From: Lutibacter profundi
Lineage (GTDB): Bacteria; Bacteroidota; Bacteroidia; Flavobacteriales; Flavobacteriaceae
Direction: 5' to 3'
Assembly: GCF_001543325.1 (NCBI RefSeq)
Contig: NZ_CP013355.1
Location: 2,138,001-2,202,000, forward strand
DNA length: 64,000 bases
Positions 37,300-46,015 of the stretch are shown one piece after another. The position numbers and the translations under genes are program-made. Position 1 is the first letter of the stretch. Each line of letters begins with the position of its first letter. The notes under the pieces are model-generated. The model was not told the origin of the DNA. It worked only from the letters and a program-made list of their open reading frames with translations, and searched no databases.

Positions 37300-38460
37300 T
37301 TATTCAATAATCCATGATTTATAGTAATCATCAACTTGTAAATTCATAGCTTCTTCAGTAATCATTACTGGATTAAAAGGGTCAATCATTACTGCTAATT
37401 CTTCAGTTGATTTTTTACCAATACTTCTTTCAATAGCTCCTGGATGTGGACCATGAGGAATTCCTCCAGGATGCAATGTTAGTTGTCCTTTTTCAATATT
37501 ATTTCGGCTCATAAAATCACCATCAACATAATATAAAATTTCTTCAGAATCAATATTGCTATGATGATAAGGTGCAGGAATGGATTTTGGATGATAATCG
37601 TACATTCTTGGTACAAAAGAGCAAACCACAAAATTTGCCGCTTCCCAAGTTTGATGAATAGGTGGAGGCATATGAATTCTTCCTGTTATAGGTTCGAAAT
37701 CATGAATTGAAAAAGCATATGGATAATTAAACCCGTCCCAGCCAACTACATCAAAAGGATGGTTTTTATAAGTATATTCCCACAGAATTCCTTGTTTTTT
37801 AGCTAAAACTTTAAATGCTCCTTTTTCGTTATGCGTTTGTAAATTTGTAGGCAATCTAAAATCTCGTTCACAAAAAGGAGCGTGCTCTAATAATTGTCCA
37901 AAATTATTTCGATAGCGATTTGGAGTTACAATTGGGCTAAAAGATTCGATATATAATAGCCTATTTTCTTCAGTTTTAAAATCTATTTGGTACAAGGTAC
38001 CACGAGGGATTATTAGATAATCACCATATTTAAAATCTATATTTCCATACATAGTTTTTAAAGTTCCAGAGCCAATATGTACAAATAGTAGTTCGTCTGC
38101 ATCTGCATTTTTGTAAAAATAGGTAGATGAAAATTCTTTTGGAGCAGCCAATCCAATATGTAAATCGTTATTAACAAAAAGTGTTTTACGGCTATCTAAA
38201 TAGTCTTTTTCAGCGTTTAATGAAAAACCTTTAAAACTCAAGGCTTTCATGTTTTTTTTAATAGCTACTTTTGGAGTTACATTTTTCACTTCTTTTATTT
38301 CTGTAACAACTGTTGGTGGATTAATATGATAAATTAATGATGACATTCCTGCAAAACCAACAGTTCCAAAAAGTTCTTCTTGGTAAATACCTCCATTTGG
38401 GTTTTCAAAAACGGTGTGGCGTTTTGGAGGAATTTTACCTAATGAATAATATCTAGGCAT
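37300..38460 (-). CDS. hmgA: Homogentisate 1,2-dioxygenase
   Basis: 386 residues, the shorter bacterial form. N-terminus MPRYYSLGKIPPKRHTVF and the motifs QEELFGTVGFAG and GDYLIIPRGTLYQID (cupin) are characteristic. Iron-site residues lie in YHHSNIDSEEILYYVDG and LHPGGIPHGPHPGAIE. It opens the ring of homogentisate to maleylacetoacetate. With hpd it covers two consecutive tyrosine-degradation steps. The maleylacetoacetate isomerase and fumarylacetoacetase genes are not in this window. Confidence 0.95.
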   Translation of the reverse strand: MPRYYSLGKIPPKRHTVFENPNGGIYQEELFGTVGFAGMSSLIYHINPPTVVTEIKEVKNVTPKVAIKKNMKALSFKGFSLNAEKDYLDSRKTLFVNNDLHIGLAAPKEFSSTYFYKNADADELLFVHIGSGTLKTMYGNIDFKYGDYLIIPRGTLYQIDFKTEENRLLYIESFSPIVTPNRYRNNFGQLLEHAPFCERDFRLPTNLQTHNEKGAFKVLAKKQGILWEYTYKNHPFDVVGWDGFNYPYAFSIHDFEPITGRIHMPPPIHQTWEAANFVVCSFVPRMYDYHPKSIPAPYHHSNIDSEEILYYVDGDFMSRNNIEKGQLTLHPGGIPHGPHPGAIERSIGKKSTEELAVMIDPFNPVMITEEAMNLQVDDYYKSWIIE

Positions 38461-38759
38461 GTTTTTAATTTTTTAGTTAGTATTTAATATAAAGTCTCTT
38501 TAAAATTTAATCAACTTTAAAAAGTATTGAGGTTGATTTAAAAACAGAGGTGTATACACAAGAAAATTATGGAATCCTCTTATGTTGAAGAGTTAATTCA
38601 TTCAGGATCTCTCTTGATTAAGAATTTTAGAAGTAATAATAATCCGGTCCAAGTATTTTTCATACTTTACAAATATAGCATATTTTTTTTGGACTAAACT
38701 AATAAAAAAGAGCGCTTTAAAGCACTCTTTTTGTTTTGTGGATTCTTTTATTTAGGAAG
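38461..38759. promoter_or_regulatory. hmgA upstream region with candidate -7 element
   Basis: About 300 gene-free bases. On the minus strand TATATTTG (positions 38677-38670) matches TAnnTTTG and would give a leader of about 200 bases before hmgA. A stretch at 38600-38625 (TTCAGGATCTC-like) resembles a worn copy of the intergenic repeats found elsewhere in the window. A terminator for the nfu operon lies at 38705-38732. Confidence 0.3.
38705..38732 (-). terminator. Terminator of the mrp-nfu operon
   Basis: AAAAAGAGCGCTTT and AAAGCACTCTTTTT form a 14-base-pair stem with one G-U pair in the minus-strand RNA, followed by a T run, 27 bases after the nfu stop. Confidence 0.8.
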
Positions 38760-39008
38760 TTAGAAAGAAATTCCATTAATTTCAATAACACGTTTAATTT
38801 GTGGAGCGTGTCTTTTTATTGTGGCTTCAACACCATTTTTTAAAGTCATTTGATTTACTGAGCACCCCAAACAAGCCCCTTCTAACTGAACACTTACGGT
38901 GTTATTTGTTATTTCAACTAATGAAATATTTCCGCCATCAGCTTCTAAGTAAGGTCTTATTTCTTGCAAAGCAAGCTCTACGCTAGCTTTAAGTTCATCA
39001 GTTGTCAT
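38760..39008 (-). CDS. NifU C-terminal-like (Nfu) iron-sulfur scaffold
   Basis: 82 residues, a single Nfu domain: LQEIRPYLEADGGNISLVEI, then the cluster motif LEGACLGCSVNQMTLKNGVE with the CxxC (Cys-Leu-Gly-Cys) that binds an Fe-S cluster between two subunits. It delivers clusters to target proteins. It starts 6 bases after the Mrp-family ATPase gene, so both are probably translated from one message and act in the same Fe-S pathway. Confidence 0.92.
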   Translation of the reverse strand: MTTDELKASVELALQEIRPYLEADGGNISLVEITNNTVSVQLEGACLGCSVNQMTLKNGVEATIKRHAPQIKRVIEINGISF

Positions 39009-39014
39009 ACTTAA

Positions 39015-40139
39015 TTATTTAGTGCTACATCCACTCATTGTTGTAATTCTTACAACTTCAGTTGGAGGTAAGTCGTTATTTCTTTTTACCAATTGTGTAA
39101 GTGCGTTTTTGGCGATTTCTGAAAAAGCATTTTCTAAAGGTGTGTTGTCTTGCAAGGCAACTGGATGACCAATATCACCAGCTTCTCTAATACTTTGTAC
39201 CAAAGGAACTTCACCTAAAAATGCAGTTTCTATATCTTTTGCTAAATTTTTAGCACCGTCTTTGCCAAAAATATAATATTTATTATTAGGCAATTCTGCA
39301 GGAGTGAAGTAGCTCATATTTTCAACAATACCTAATACAGGTACGTTTATATCTTCCTGTTTAAACATTGCTACTCCTTTTTTTGCATCGGCAAGTGCAA
39401 TAGCTTGAGGAGTACTTACAATTACTACACCTGTAATTGCAACAGCTTGTACAATAGATAAATGAATATCTCCAGTTCCAGGAGGTAGATCAATTAATAA
39501 AAAATCTAATTCTCCCCAATGTGCATCAAAAATCATTTGGTTTAGAGCTTTAGAAGCAATTGCACCTCTCCATATTACGGCTTGATTTGCATTCGTAAAA
39601 AAGCCTAATGAAAGTATTTTAACACCATAACTTTCAATAGGTTTCATTTTTGAGCGCCCGTCTATTTCTACAGATAATGGTTTTGCATTGGGTACATCAA
39701 ACATTAAATGAATTGAAGGGCCATAAACATCGGCATCTAAAATACCAACTTTAAATCCCATTTTTTGTAATGAAACAGCCATATTTGCAGTAATTGTAGA
39801 TTTTCCAACCCCTCCTTTACCTGAAGCTATGGCTATAATATTTTTAATTCCTGGAATAGAATTTTCTTTTAATTTAACTTCTTTTGTAGGAACTATTGCA
39901 GTTACATTTACTTTTACATCAATTTTTTGATCAATTTGGCTGTGGATAGCCTTCATTATTTCAATTTCAATTTTCTTCTTTGCTTGTAAAGTAGGGTTGC
40001 TAATGGTAACATCTACAACAACTTCTTTGTCAAAGGTTACAATATTTTTAACGGCTCCACTTTCAACAAGACTTTTACCTTCGCCAGGAGCGGTAATAGT
40101 TTCAAGTACTTTAGTTATATCTTTTTTATTTAAATCCAT
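39015..40139 (-). CDS. apbC: Mrp/ApbC family Fe-S carrier ATPase
   Basis: 374 residues. N-terminal MIP18/DUF59 domain (about 1-85) and a deviant Walker A P-loop GKGGVGKSTITANMA near residue 110, with LDADVYGPSIHLMF, LLIDLPPGTGD and STPQAIALADAKKGVAMF of the Mrp/NBP35 type. It ends in a Cys-bearing tail (MSGCSTK). It carries or transfers Fe-S clusters in the cytoplasm. It forms an operon with the Nfu scaffold. The next upstream gene on this strand is 101 bases away. Confidence 0.93.
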   Translation of the reverse strand: MDLNKKDITKVLETITAPGEGKSLVESGAVKNIVTFDKEVVVDVTISNPTLQAKKKIEIEIMKAIHSQIDQKIDVKVNVTAIVPTKEVKLKENSIPGIKNIIAIASGKGGVGKSTITANMAVSLQKMGFKVGILDADVYGPSIHLMFDVPNAKPLSVEIDGRSKMKPIESYGVKILSLGFFTNANQAVIWRGAIASKALNQMIFDAHWGELDFLLIDLPPGTGDIHLSIVQAVAITGVVIVSTPQAIALADAKKGVAMFKQEDINVPVLGIVENMSYFTPAELPNNKYYIFGKDGAKNLAKDIETAFLGEVPLVQSIREAGDIGHPVALQDNTPLENAFSEIAKNALTQLVKRNNDLPPTEVVRITTMSGCSTK

Positions 40140-40240
40140 AATTGTTTATCTAAAATCATTCTAAACAACAAATATACAGAGTTCTGATGGATATAAAAAA
40201 AATCCAATAAAAAAGAAATGTAGTAGTAGTTACAAAGAAA

Positions 40241-40576
40241 TTAGGTGTTTAATTCTTTGAAAGGATCCCAAAAAACAGCATTCAAATTTTGGATTTTATT
40301 TTCTTTAATAATAATACCTTCACTTTCTAAAAGCTGTTGCATTAAGTTTGTACCATCAAAATGATGTTTGCCAGTTAATAATCCATTTCTATTAACTACT
40401 CTGTGTGCAGGAATTTCATCAATGTTATGAGAAGCATTCATGGCCCAGCCAACCATACGAGCCGATTTGGCTACTCCCAGATATTTTGCTATTGCGCCAT
40501 AACTTGTAACTCTTCCGTGGGGAATTAATTTTGCTACGGTATAAACTTTGCTAAAAAAGTTTTCAGAATTGTTCAT
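40241..40576 (-). CDS. Alkyltransferase-like DNA-binding protein (Atl family)
   Basis: 111 residues, resembling only the C-terminal domain of O6-methylguanine-DNA methyltransferase. The usual PCHRV active site reads IPAHRVVNRNG, so the alkyl-acceptor Cys is Ala57. The nucleotide-flipping Tyr26 (VTSYGAIA) and Arg40 finger (KSARMVGWAMN) are kept. Such proteins bind O6-alkylguanine and hand the lesion to nucleotide excision repair instead of repairing it directly. It sits 17 bases downstream of trmB on the same strand. Confidence 0.9.
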   Translation of the reverse strand: MNNSENFFSKVYTVAKLIPHGRVTSYGAIAKYLGVAKSARMVGWAMNASHNIDEIPAHRVVNRNGLLTGKHHFDGTNLMQQLLESEGIIIKENKIQNLNAVFWDPFKELNT

Positions 40577-40593
40577 TCTTCAAAAATAACAAT

Positions 40594-41265
40594 TTAATAA
40601 CGAAGTCTAAATTTAATATAAGTAATAGGTTTTCCTTTTTCTAAATATTGATTTTCGTAAAAGGTTTGGGTTGAAGTTGCTTCTATAGGAGCGTGTGGGT
40701 TATTATAAATATTGTGATGTGCATAATCAATTTCGTGATTTTCACCTTTAAGCAGTCCTAATGTATAACCATGCATAAATTCACTGTCGGTTTTTAAATG
40801 AATAGAGCCTTTAGGTTTTATAATATGGTGGTATTTTTTTAAAAATTCAGGATTGGTTAATCGATGTTTTGTTCTCGTATATTTAATTTGTGGATCTGGA
40901 AAAGTAATCCAAATTTCTGAAATTTCATTTTTATCAAAAAGAAAATCTATCAATTCAATTTGAGTTCTAATAAATACAACATTGGTAAGGTTTTCTTCTA
41001 ATGCTGTTTTTGCACCACGCCAAAAACGGGCTCCCTTTAAATCAATGCCTATATAGTTAGTAGTTGGGTTTTTACGAGCTAAAGAAATGGTATATTCACC
41101 TTTTCCACAGCCTAATTCTAAAATAATTGGGTTATTATTTTTGAAATGGTTATGCCAATTTCCTTTCAACGAAAAACCTTGAAGTAACTCTTTTCTTGTA
41201 GGTTGGATTACATTAGAAAACGTTTCGTTTTCACGAAATCTTTTAAGTTTGTTTTTACTCCCCAC
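40594..41265 (-). CDS. trmB: tRNA (guanine-N7)-methyltransferase
   Basis: 223 residues. SAM-binding motif LELGCGKGEYTISLA near residue 52, YIGIDLKGARFWRGAK, and the family-specific WITFPDPQIKYTRTKHRLTNPEFL and HLKTDSEFMHGY. It methylates G46 of tRNAs. Length and motifs are normal. It is the first gene of a run with the alkyltransferase-like gene. Confidence 0.95.
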   Translation of the reverse strand: MGSKNKLKRFRENETFSNVIQPTRKELLQGFSLKGNWHNHFKNNNPIILELGCGKGEYTISLARKNPTTNYIGIDLKGARFWRGAKTALEENLTNVVFIRTQIELIDFLFDKNEISEIWITFPDPQIKYTRTKHRLTNPEFLKKYHHIIKPKGSIHLKTDSEFMHGYTLGLLKGENHEIDYAHHNIYNNPHAPIEATSTQTFYENQYLEKGKPITYIKFRLRY

Positions 41266-41312
41266 AAATTTAAGGTTTTAAAAGGAAATGAAATAAATAA
41301 GAAGATAAAAGA

Positions 41313-41510
41313 CTACTCGTTTACGGAGTTTCTATGTTTTTTAAGTTCTCCTAGCCAGTAGATAAAAGCCGTAAACGCAATTACAACCAATATCCAGTTT
41401 ATTGTATTTTGAGTCCACCAATTAGTCATAAACCTTAAAGCATCAAATGGTTGGAATAAAACATTGGTACAAAAATCACCTATTGCTTTAAAAATATTGT
41501 TTGCAATCAT
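41313..41510 (-). CDS. Small DUF6341-like membrane protein
   Basis: 65 residues with one central membrane helix (NTINWILVVIAFTAFIYWLG) and a short basic C-terminus (KKHRNSVNE). The N-terminus MIANNIFKAIGDFCTNVLFQPFDALRF is amphipathic. The pattern matches the short flavobacterial DUF6341 family as I remember it. Function unknown. It is divergent from a DUF6427 gene 40 bases away. Confidence 0.65.
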   Translation of the reverse strand: MIANNIFKAIGDFCTNVLFQPFDALRFMTNWWTQNTINWILVVIAFTAFIYWLGELKKHRNSVNE

Positions 41511-41550
41511 ATCTTAATTATATTTACAGGCAAAAATAGAAAATATAGTA

Positions 41551-42474
41551 ATGATAGCAAATTTTTTTAATAAAACTAAACCAATAGCTACATTTAGTAT
41601 AGCTATATTACTATTTATATACTATTGTATATCAATTTTAATGAAAGGTTTTGATAGTTTTTCAGTGATGTTTGTTGTAAAAAAGGCACTTTACTTTTGC
41701 TGGTATGTTTTATTTTTATTTTTATTTATTTTTATTCTAAAAAAAAATAAACTTACTCAAGATAATTCTTACGCATTACTTTTAACTGTTTTTATGTTAG
41801 GAGCCTTCTCAAAAACTACTTTTTTAAATCACATTATTTTTTCAAATATAACACTGCTTTTAAGTTATCGAAAAATATATAGTTTAAGAAGTGGAATAAA
41901 TACTAAAATAAAATTGTTTGATGCTGCTTTTTGGATTGGTATTTCAACATTGATATACTCTTGGAGTATATTTTATATACTTTTAATTTATGTTGGAATT
42001 TTTATATATCAAAAGGGTAGTTTTAAAAATTTATTGATACCAATTGTTGGATTTGTAACACCTATTTTTATTTATTTTACGTATTGTTTATATTTGGATA
42101 GTTTGCCAACTTTTTACGATAACTTTAATTATAATTTTAATTTAGATTTTGTTGCGTACAATTCATTAAAATTTTTAATACCAATAACATTTTTAATAAC
42201 TATATTACTGTGGTCTATTTTGTCTGCTACTCCAAAAATTATTTTAATAAGTAATAATTTAAAATATTCATGGAATGTACTAATAAATCACCTTCTAATT
42301 TCTATAGTAATTATCATTTTTTCACCAGTAAAAAATGGATTAGAATTCTTTTATTTAGTATTTCCAGCATCAATAATAATTGCAAATTTTTTAGAAAGAA
42401 GTAAGTCGACAATATTTAAAGATATAATATTGTATTTATTTTTAGTTATATCAATAAGTGTGTACTTTTTATAA
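41551..42474 (+). CDS. DUF6427 family polytopic membrane protein
   Basis: 307 residues, mostly hydrophobic, with about nine membrane helices and few charged loops. It begins MIANFFNKTKPIATF, typical of the flavobacterial DUF6427 family. No catalytic or transporter motif could be named. Its last six bases overlap the 3' end of the convergent upp gene. Its neighbours (DUF6341, upp) are, from memory, often adjacent in this family of bacteria, but no functional link is known. Confidence 0.75.
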   Translation: MIANFFNKTKPIATFSIAILLFIYYCISILMKGFDSFSVMFVVKKALYFCWYVLFLFLFIFILKKNKLTQDNSYALLLTVFMLGAFSKTTFLNHIIFSNITLLLSYRKIYSLRSGINTKIKLFDAAFWIGISTLIYSWSIFYILLIYVGIFIYQKGSFKNLLIPIVGFVTPIFIYFTYCLYLDSLPTFYDNFNYNFNLDFVAYNSLKFLIPITFLITILLWSILSATPKIILISNNLKYSWNVLINHLLISIVIIIFSPVKNGLEFFYLVFPASIIIANFLERSKSTIFKDIILYLFLVISISVYFL

Positions 42475-43119
42475 CTTTTCACCAAAAGCTAAGTCACCAG
42501 CATCACCTAATCCAGGGACAATATACCCTTTGTTATTTAATTCATTATCAACAGTTGCTATCCATAATTTTGTACTTGAAGGAAAGTGTTTTTTTATAAG
42601 GGTAATGGCTTGTGTAGACCCAATAACGCAAGCTAAGTAAATTTCTTTAGGTGTACCATGCTTTTTTAGTCCTTCAAAAACACTGACAATTGATTGTCCT
42701 GTGGCTAACATTGGGTCGGCTAAAATAAGGGTTTTACCATCTAAATTTGGGGAGGCAAAGTATTCAACTTTAATTTCAAATTCAGTATCAGTTATGTGTT
42801 TTCTATAGGCAGAAATAAATGCATTTTCAGCATCATCAAAATAATTTAAAAGACCTGTGTGTAAGGGTAACCCAGCTCTTAGGATAGAACACAAAACAAT
42901 ATCATTTTTAGGAATAGGAACTGTTTTAGTTCCTAAAGGAGTAGTTATAATTTTATTTTCATAGTTTAGAGATTGACTTAATTCATAAGCTAAAATTTCA
43001 CCAATCCGTTCTATATTTCTTCTAAAGCGCATGGCGTCTTTTTGAACAACAACATCTCTAATTTCAGAAATAAACTTATTTAACAATGAATTTTTAGTAT
43101 CGAGGATGTTAACAATCAT
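42469..43119 (-). CDS. upp: Uracil phosphoribosyltransferase
   Basis: 216 residues. PRPP-binding loop ADPMLATGQSIVSVFEGL, the R/GLP segment CSILRAGLPLHTGLL, and the C-terminal uracil-binding YIVPGLGDAGDLAFG are complete. It salvages uracil to UMP. It is a single gene, convergent with the DUF6427 gene (6-base overlap). Confidence 0.95.
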   Translation of the reverse strand: MIVNILDTKNSLLNKFISEIRDVVVQKDAMRFRRNIERIGEILAYELSQSLNYENKIITTPLGTKTVPIPKNDIVLCSILRAGLPLHTGLLNYFDDAENAFISAYRKHITDTEFEIKVEYFASPNLDGKTLILADPMLATGQSIVSVFEGLKKHGTPKEIYLACVIGSTQAITLIKKHFPSSTKLWIATVDNELNNKGYIVPGLGDAGDLAFGEKL

Positions 43120-43233
43120 AGAAAAAAATATTTTTACAAAAATAACATTTTAAATTAAGAATTTAATGAAATAAATTTGGTTAATTTTTAGGTGTCAAAC
43201 GTGCCTAAAAAATATTAATTCTAAAGATTTTCT

Positions 43234-43425
43234 AAAATTTTAGAGGCCAGTAGATAACTACATATAAATTTGAAATGGTAAAACACTGAATATGAAAAGT
43301 GTAATGCAAAATAATATGTTTGTTCGAGCGCAGTCGAGAACTATAGCCTGAATTCAAGAACTTAACGCAACAAATCATAATCTTAGATTTGTTGTATGAA
43401 ACTATCTACTGACCTCTAAAATTTT
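43234..43425. repeat. Inverted repeat enclosing a palindromic intergenic element
   Basis: AAAATTTTAGAGG at 43234-43246, continuing CCAGTAGATAACTA to 43260, is an inverted near-copy of 43399-43425, which is the last eight codons plus stop of the glycosyltransferase gene. Between the arms are TGTTCGAGCGCAGTCGAGAA (43320-43339, a wording typical of flavobacterial repeats) and a 9-base hairpin CAACAAATC/GATTTGTTG (43368-43376 with 43386-43394). Confidence 0.65.
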
Positions 43426-44439
43426 ATTTACTACAGTTTTAGGTGAAATACTTCTCATAACATCTTCATAACCTTTACACACTTTGTTTCCATAAATAGA
43501 ACAAGGAATGTTAGGGTATTTTTTTAGATTGGGTAAAATAGCATTTTCAAATGGTTGATTAAATGGAGAAAATCCGGTAAAAGGATGTGTAATTCCCCAA
43601 ATAGTTAGTGTATTAACACCTAGCATTGCAGAAAAATGAGCATTTCCAGAATCCATACTCACCATACAATCTAGGTTTGAGATAAGATTTAATTCTTGTT
43701 CTAATTTTATTTTCCCAGCAACATTTAAGGTATTTGAATATTTATGAGCTATATTTTCTAAAACTTCAACCTCTCTTTGACCACCGCCAAACAATAAAAT
43801 TTTAAAATTTTCTTTATTTTCTAAATTTGCAATTATTTGCTCCATTAAGTCAAGAGGATACATTTTAGAATTGTATTGGGCAAAAGGTGCAATGCCAATC
43901 CATTTCCCTTCTTTACGTCCAGTTATGTTTATAATTTCGGGTGTTAATTTTTTCTTTTCAGGAAATTTCGGATTGGTAATATTAAGCTGAAACCCTAATT
44001 TTCTAAAAGCATCTGCATAGCGTTCATGAGTTGTTTTTAATTGCTTAAAAATTTTATTTTTAGAGCGTGTTAATGCGCGTTTTTCACCTCTTCCTTTATC
44101 TATGTACGTAATTTTCACAAACATAAATTTAAAAAAAGTTCTTAAAATTTTTGAACGTAATACATTGTGCAAATCTACTACAGCATCAATTTTTAAATGT
44201 TTTAACTCTTTAAAAAGCGTGTAAATACCCCAAAACCCTTTGTGTTTGTTATTAACATCAGCACTGTAAAAAGAAACATTTTTTAGATCTGCAAATAAAG
44301 GCTTTAAAAAAGGTTTAGAAAGTACGGTAACTTTTACAGTTGGATGCTGATGAGCAAAAGCTCTTAAAACAGGAACAGTCATGGCTACATCTCCCATTGC
44401 AGACAGCCTAATTACTAATAAATGTTTAATTTCACTCAA
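43402..44439 (-). CDS. Family 9 glycosyltransferase (heptosyltransferase-like)
   Basis: 345 residues. LLVIRLSAMGDVAMTVPVLRAF at the N-terminus, IGIAPFAQYNSKMYPLDLM in the middle, and CMVSMDSGNAHFSAMLGVNTLTIWGITHPFTGFSPF near the C-terminus are diagnostic for ADP-heptose:LPS heptosyltransferases and relatives. It is cytoplasmic, acting on lipid A core at the inner membrane. Donor and acceptor cannot be stated. Its 3' end forms one arm of an inverted repeat. A DUF4254 gene, which I remember as a frequent neighbour of this glycosyltransferase type, lies instead at 59967-60569. Confidence 0.9.
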   Translation of the reverse strand: MSEIKHLLVIRLSAMGDVAMTVPVLRAFAHQHPTVKVTVLSKPFLKPLFADLKNVSFYSADVNNKHKGFWGIYTLFKELKHLKIDAVVDLHNVLRSKILRTFFKFMFVKITYIDKGRGEKRALTRSKNKIFKQLKTTHERYADAFRKLGFQLNITNPKFPEKKKLTPEIINITGRKEGKWIGIAPFAQYNSKMYPLDLMEQIIANLENKENFKILLFGGGQREVEVLENIAHKYSNTLNVAGKIKLEQELNLISNLDCMVSMDSGNAHFSAMLGVNTLTIWGITHPFTGFSPFNQPFENAILPNLKKYPNIPCSIYGNKVCKGYEDVMRSISPKTVVNKILEVSR

Positions 44440-44544
44440 AATAAAAATAAAAATTTAGTTATAAAAAAACAAAAGTACACAATAGTTTTAGCACAAAAAA
44501 CTTATATCAATTGCACAAAAAAATAATACATATCATAAAATGTT

Positions 44545-44552
44545 TAAATTTG
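44545..44552 (+). promoter_or_regulatory. Candidate -7 element of the yicC-gmk-nadD operon
   Basis: TAAATTTG matches TAnnTTTG, 18 bases before the yicC ATG. No TTTG -33 box at the expected distance. Confidence 0.35.
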
Positions 44553-44570
44553 CTTAAATTTTAGAAATAG

Positions 44571-45428
44571 ATGATACAATCAATGACTGGATACGGGAAA
44601 ACCGTATTGCAACTTTCAACCAAAAAAATTACGATTGAATTGAAATCGTTAAACAGTAAAAATTTAGATTTAAACGTTAGAATTCCTTCTTATTATAGAG
44701 AAAAAGAATTAGATATTCGGAAAAAACTAGCGTTAAATTTAGTTAGGGGAAAAATAGATTTTTCTATTTATATTGAAAATAATGGCGGTGAGCTATCATC
44801 AAAGATAAATGAAAAAGCAGTAAGAGAATATATAAGCCAATTAAAAAAAATTGTTAATTCTGATGAAATAGAATTATTAAAAATAGCGGCTAGATTACCC
44901 GATTCTTTAAAAGCAGAGAGAGAAGAATTAGACGAAGAGGAATGGAATAAAATAGCTGAGGCAATAAATAAAACGATAAAAAAAATAATTTCATATAGAA
45001 CTGATGAAGGAAAGGTGTTGCTAAAAGATTTTGAGATGCGAGTTGCTATTATTGAAGATTTATTAAATAAAGTAATTGAAATAGACCCAAAACGTATTGA
45101 AAATGTTAGATTGAAATTAAAAAAAGGAATTGAAGAGTTGGAAGCGAAAGTTGATGAAAATAGATTTGAACAAGAACTTATTTATTACATTGAAAAATTA
45201 GATATTACAGAAGAAAAAGTTCGTTTAAAAAATCATTTAAACTATTTCTTAAAAGAATTAAAAGAACAAACATCAAATGGTAAGAAATTAGGATTTATAA
45301 CTCAAGAAATAGGTAGAGAAATTAATACTATTGGTTCAAAAGCTAATTTTGCAGATATGCAAAAATTGGTAGTTCAAATGAAAGACGAATTAGAGAAAAT
45401 CAAAGAACAAAATCTAAATGTTTTATAA
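44571..45428 (+). CDS. YicC/YloC family endoribonuclease
   Basis: 285 residues. N-terminal YicC_N domain with MIQSMTGYGK, ELKSLNSKNLDLNVRIP and RGKIDFSIYIEN. C-terminal DUF1732 with EELEAKVDENRFEQELIYYIEKLDITEE, EQTSNGKKLGFITQEIGREINTIGSKA and KDELEKIKEQNLNV. Relatives in E. coli and B. subtilis are endoribonucleases. It is the first gene of a tight operon with gmk (11-base gap) and nadD, an arrangement common in bacteria (yicC-gmk). Confidence 0.93.
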   Translation: MIQSMTGYGKTVLQLSTKKITIELKSLNSKNLDLNVRIPSYYREKELDIRKKLALNLVRGKIDFSIYIENNGGELSSKINEKAVREYISQLKKIVNSDEIELLKIAARLPDSLKAEREELDEEEWNKIAEAINKTIKKIISYRTDEGKVLLKDFEMRVAIIEDLLNKVIEIDPKRIENVRLKLKKGIEELEAKVDENRFEQELIYYIEKLDITEEKVRLKNHLNYFLKELKEQTSNGKKLGFITQEIGREINTIGSKANFADMQKLVVQMKDELEKIKEQNLNVL

Positions 45429-45439
45429 ATATATTAATT

Positions 45440-46015
45440 GTGAAAAAAGAGGGTAAACTAATCGTTTTTTCCGCGCCTTCAGGATCAGGAAAAACAACAA
45501 TTGTACATTACTTATTGGAGCAAAAAGAATTAAATTTAGATTTTTCTATTTCTGCAACTTCTCGTAAAAAAAGGGGAATTGAAGAAAATGGTAAAGATTA
45601 TTATTTTATATCTCTTAACGAATTCCATAAGCATATTAAAAACAATGATTTTGTTGAATGGGAAGAAGTTTATTCAAATAATTTTTACGGAACTTTAAAA
45701 GAAGAAATCCATAGAATTTGGGCAGAAGGAAAGCATGTAATTTTTGATATTGATGTTATAGGGGGCTTAAATGTAAAATCACAGTTTCCAGAACAAACCT
45801 TAGCCATTTTTGTGCAGCCACCATCAATAAAAGAAATGGAGCGTAGACTTAGAAATAGAAAAACAGACAGTGAAGAAAAAATAAAAGAACGTGTAGCAAA
45901 AGCCGAAAAAGAAATGAAATATGCACAAGATTTTGATACAATTTTAATTAATGACAATTTAGAAGAAGCAAAAAAAGAAGCATATAAAATTGTTAAAAAT
46001 TTTATAAACAAATGA
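45440..46015 (+). CDS. gmk: Guanylate kinase
   Basis: 191 residues from a GTG start at 45440. P-loop SAPSGSGKTTIVHYLL, GMP-binding SATSRKKRGIEENGKDYYFIS, and the lid RLRNRKTDSEEKIKERVAKAEKE are all present. It phosphorylates GMP to GDP. It overlaps nadD by 4 bases (ATGA). Confidence 0.96.
   Translation: MKKEGKLIVFSAPSGSGKTTIVHYLLEQKELNLDFSISATSRKKRGIEENGKDYYFISLNEFHKHIKNNDFVEWEEVYSNNFYGTLKEEIHRIWAEGKHVIFDIDVIGGLNVKSQFPEQTLAIFVQPPSIKEMERRLRNRKTDSEEKIKERVAKAEKEMKYAQDFDTILINDNLEEAKKEAYKIVKNFINK

Noticed and set aside
38461-38759. Riboswitch or tRNA in the long hmgA leader
   Set aside because: No cloverleaf, no conserved riboswitch core and no strong secondary structure apart from the nfu terminator.
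43368-43394. Hairpin CAACAAATC/GATTTGTTG as terminator of the glycosyltransferase gene
   Set aside because: No T run follows on the minus strand, so it is listed only as part of the inverted-repeat element.
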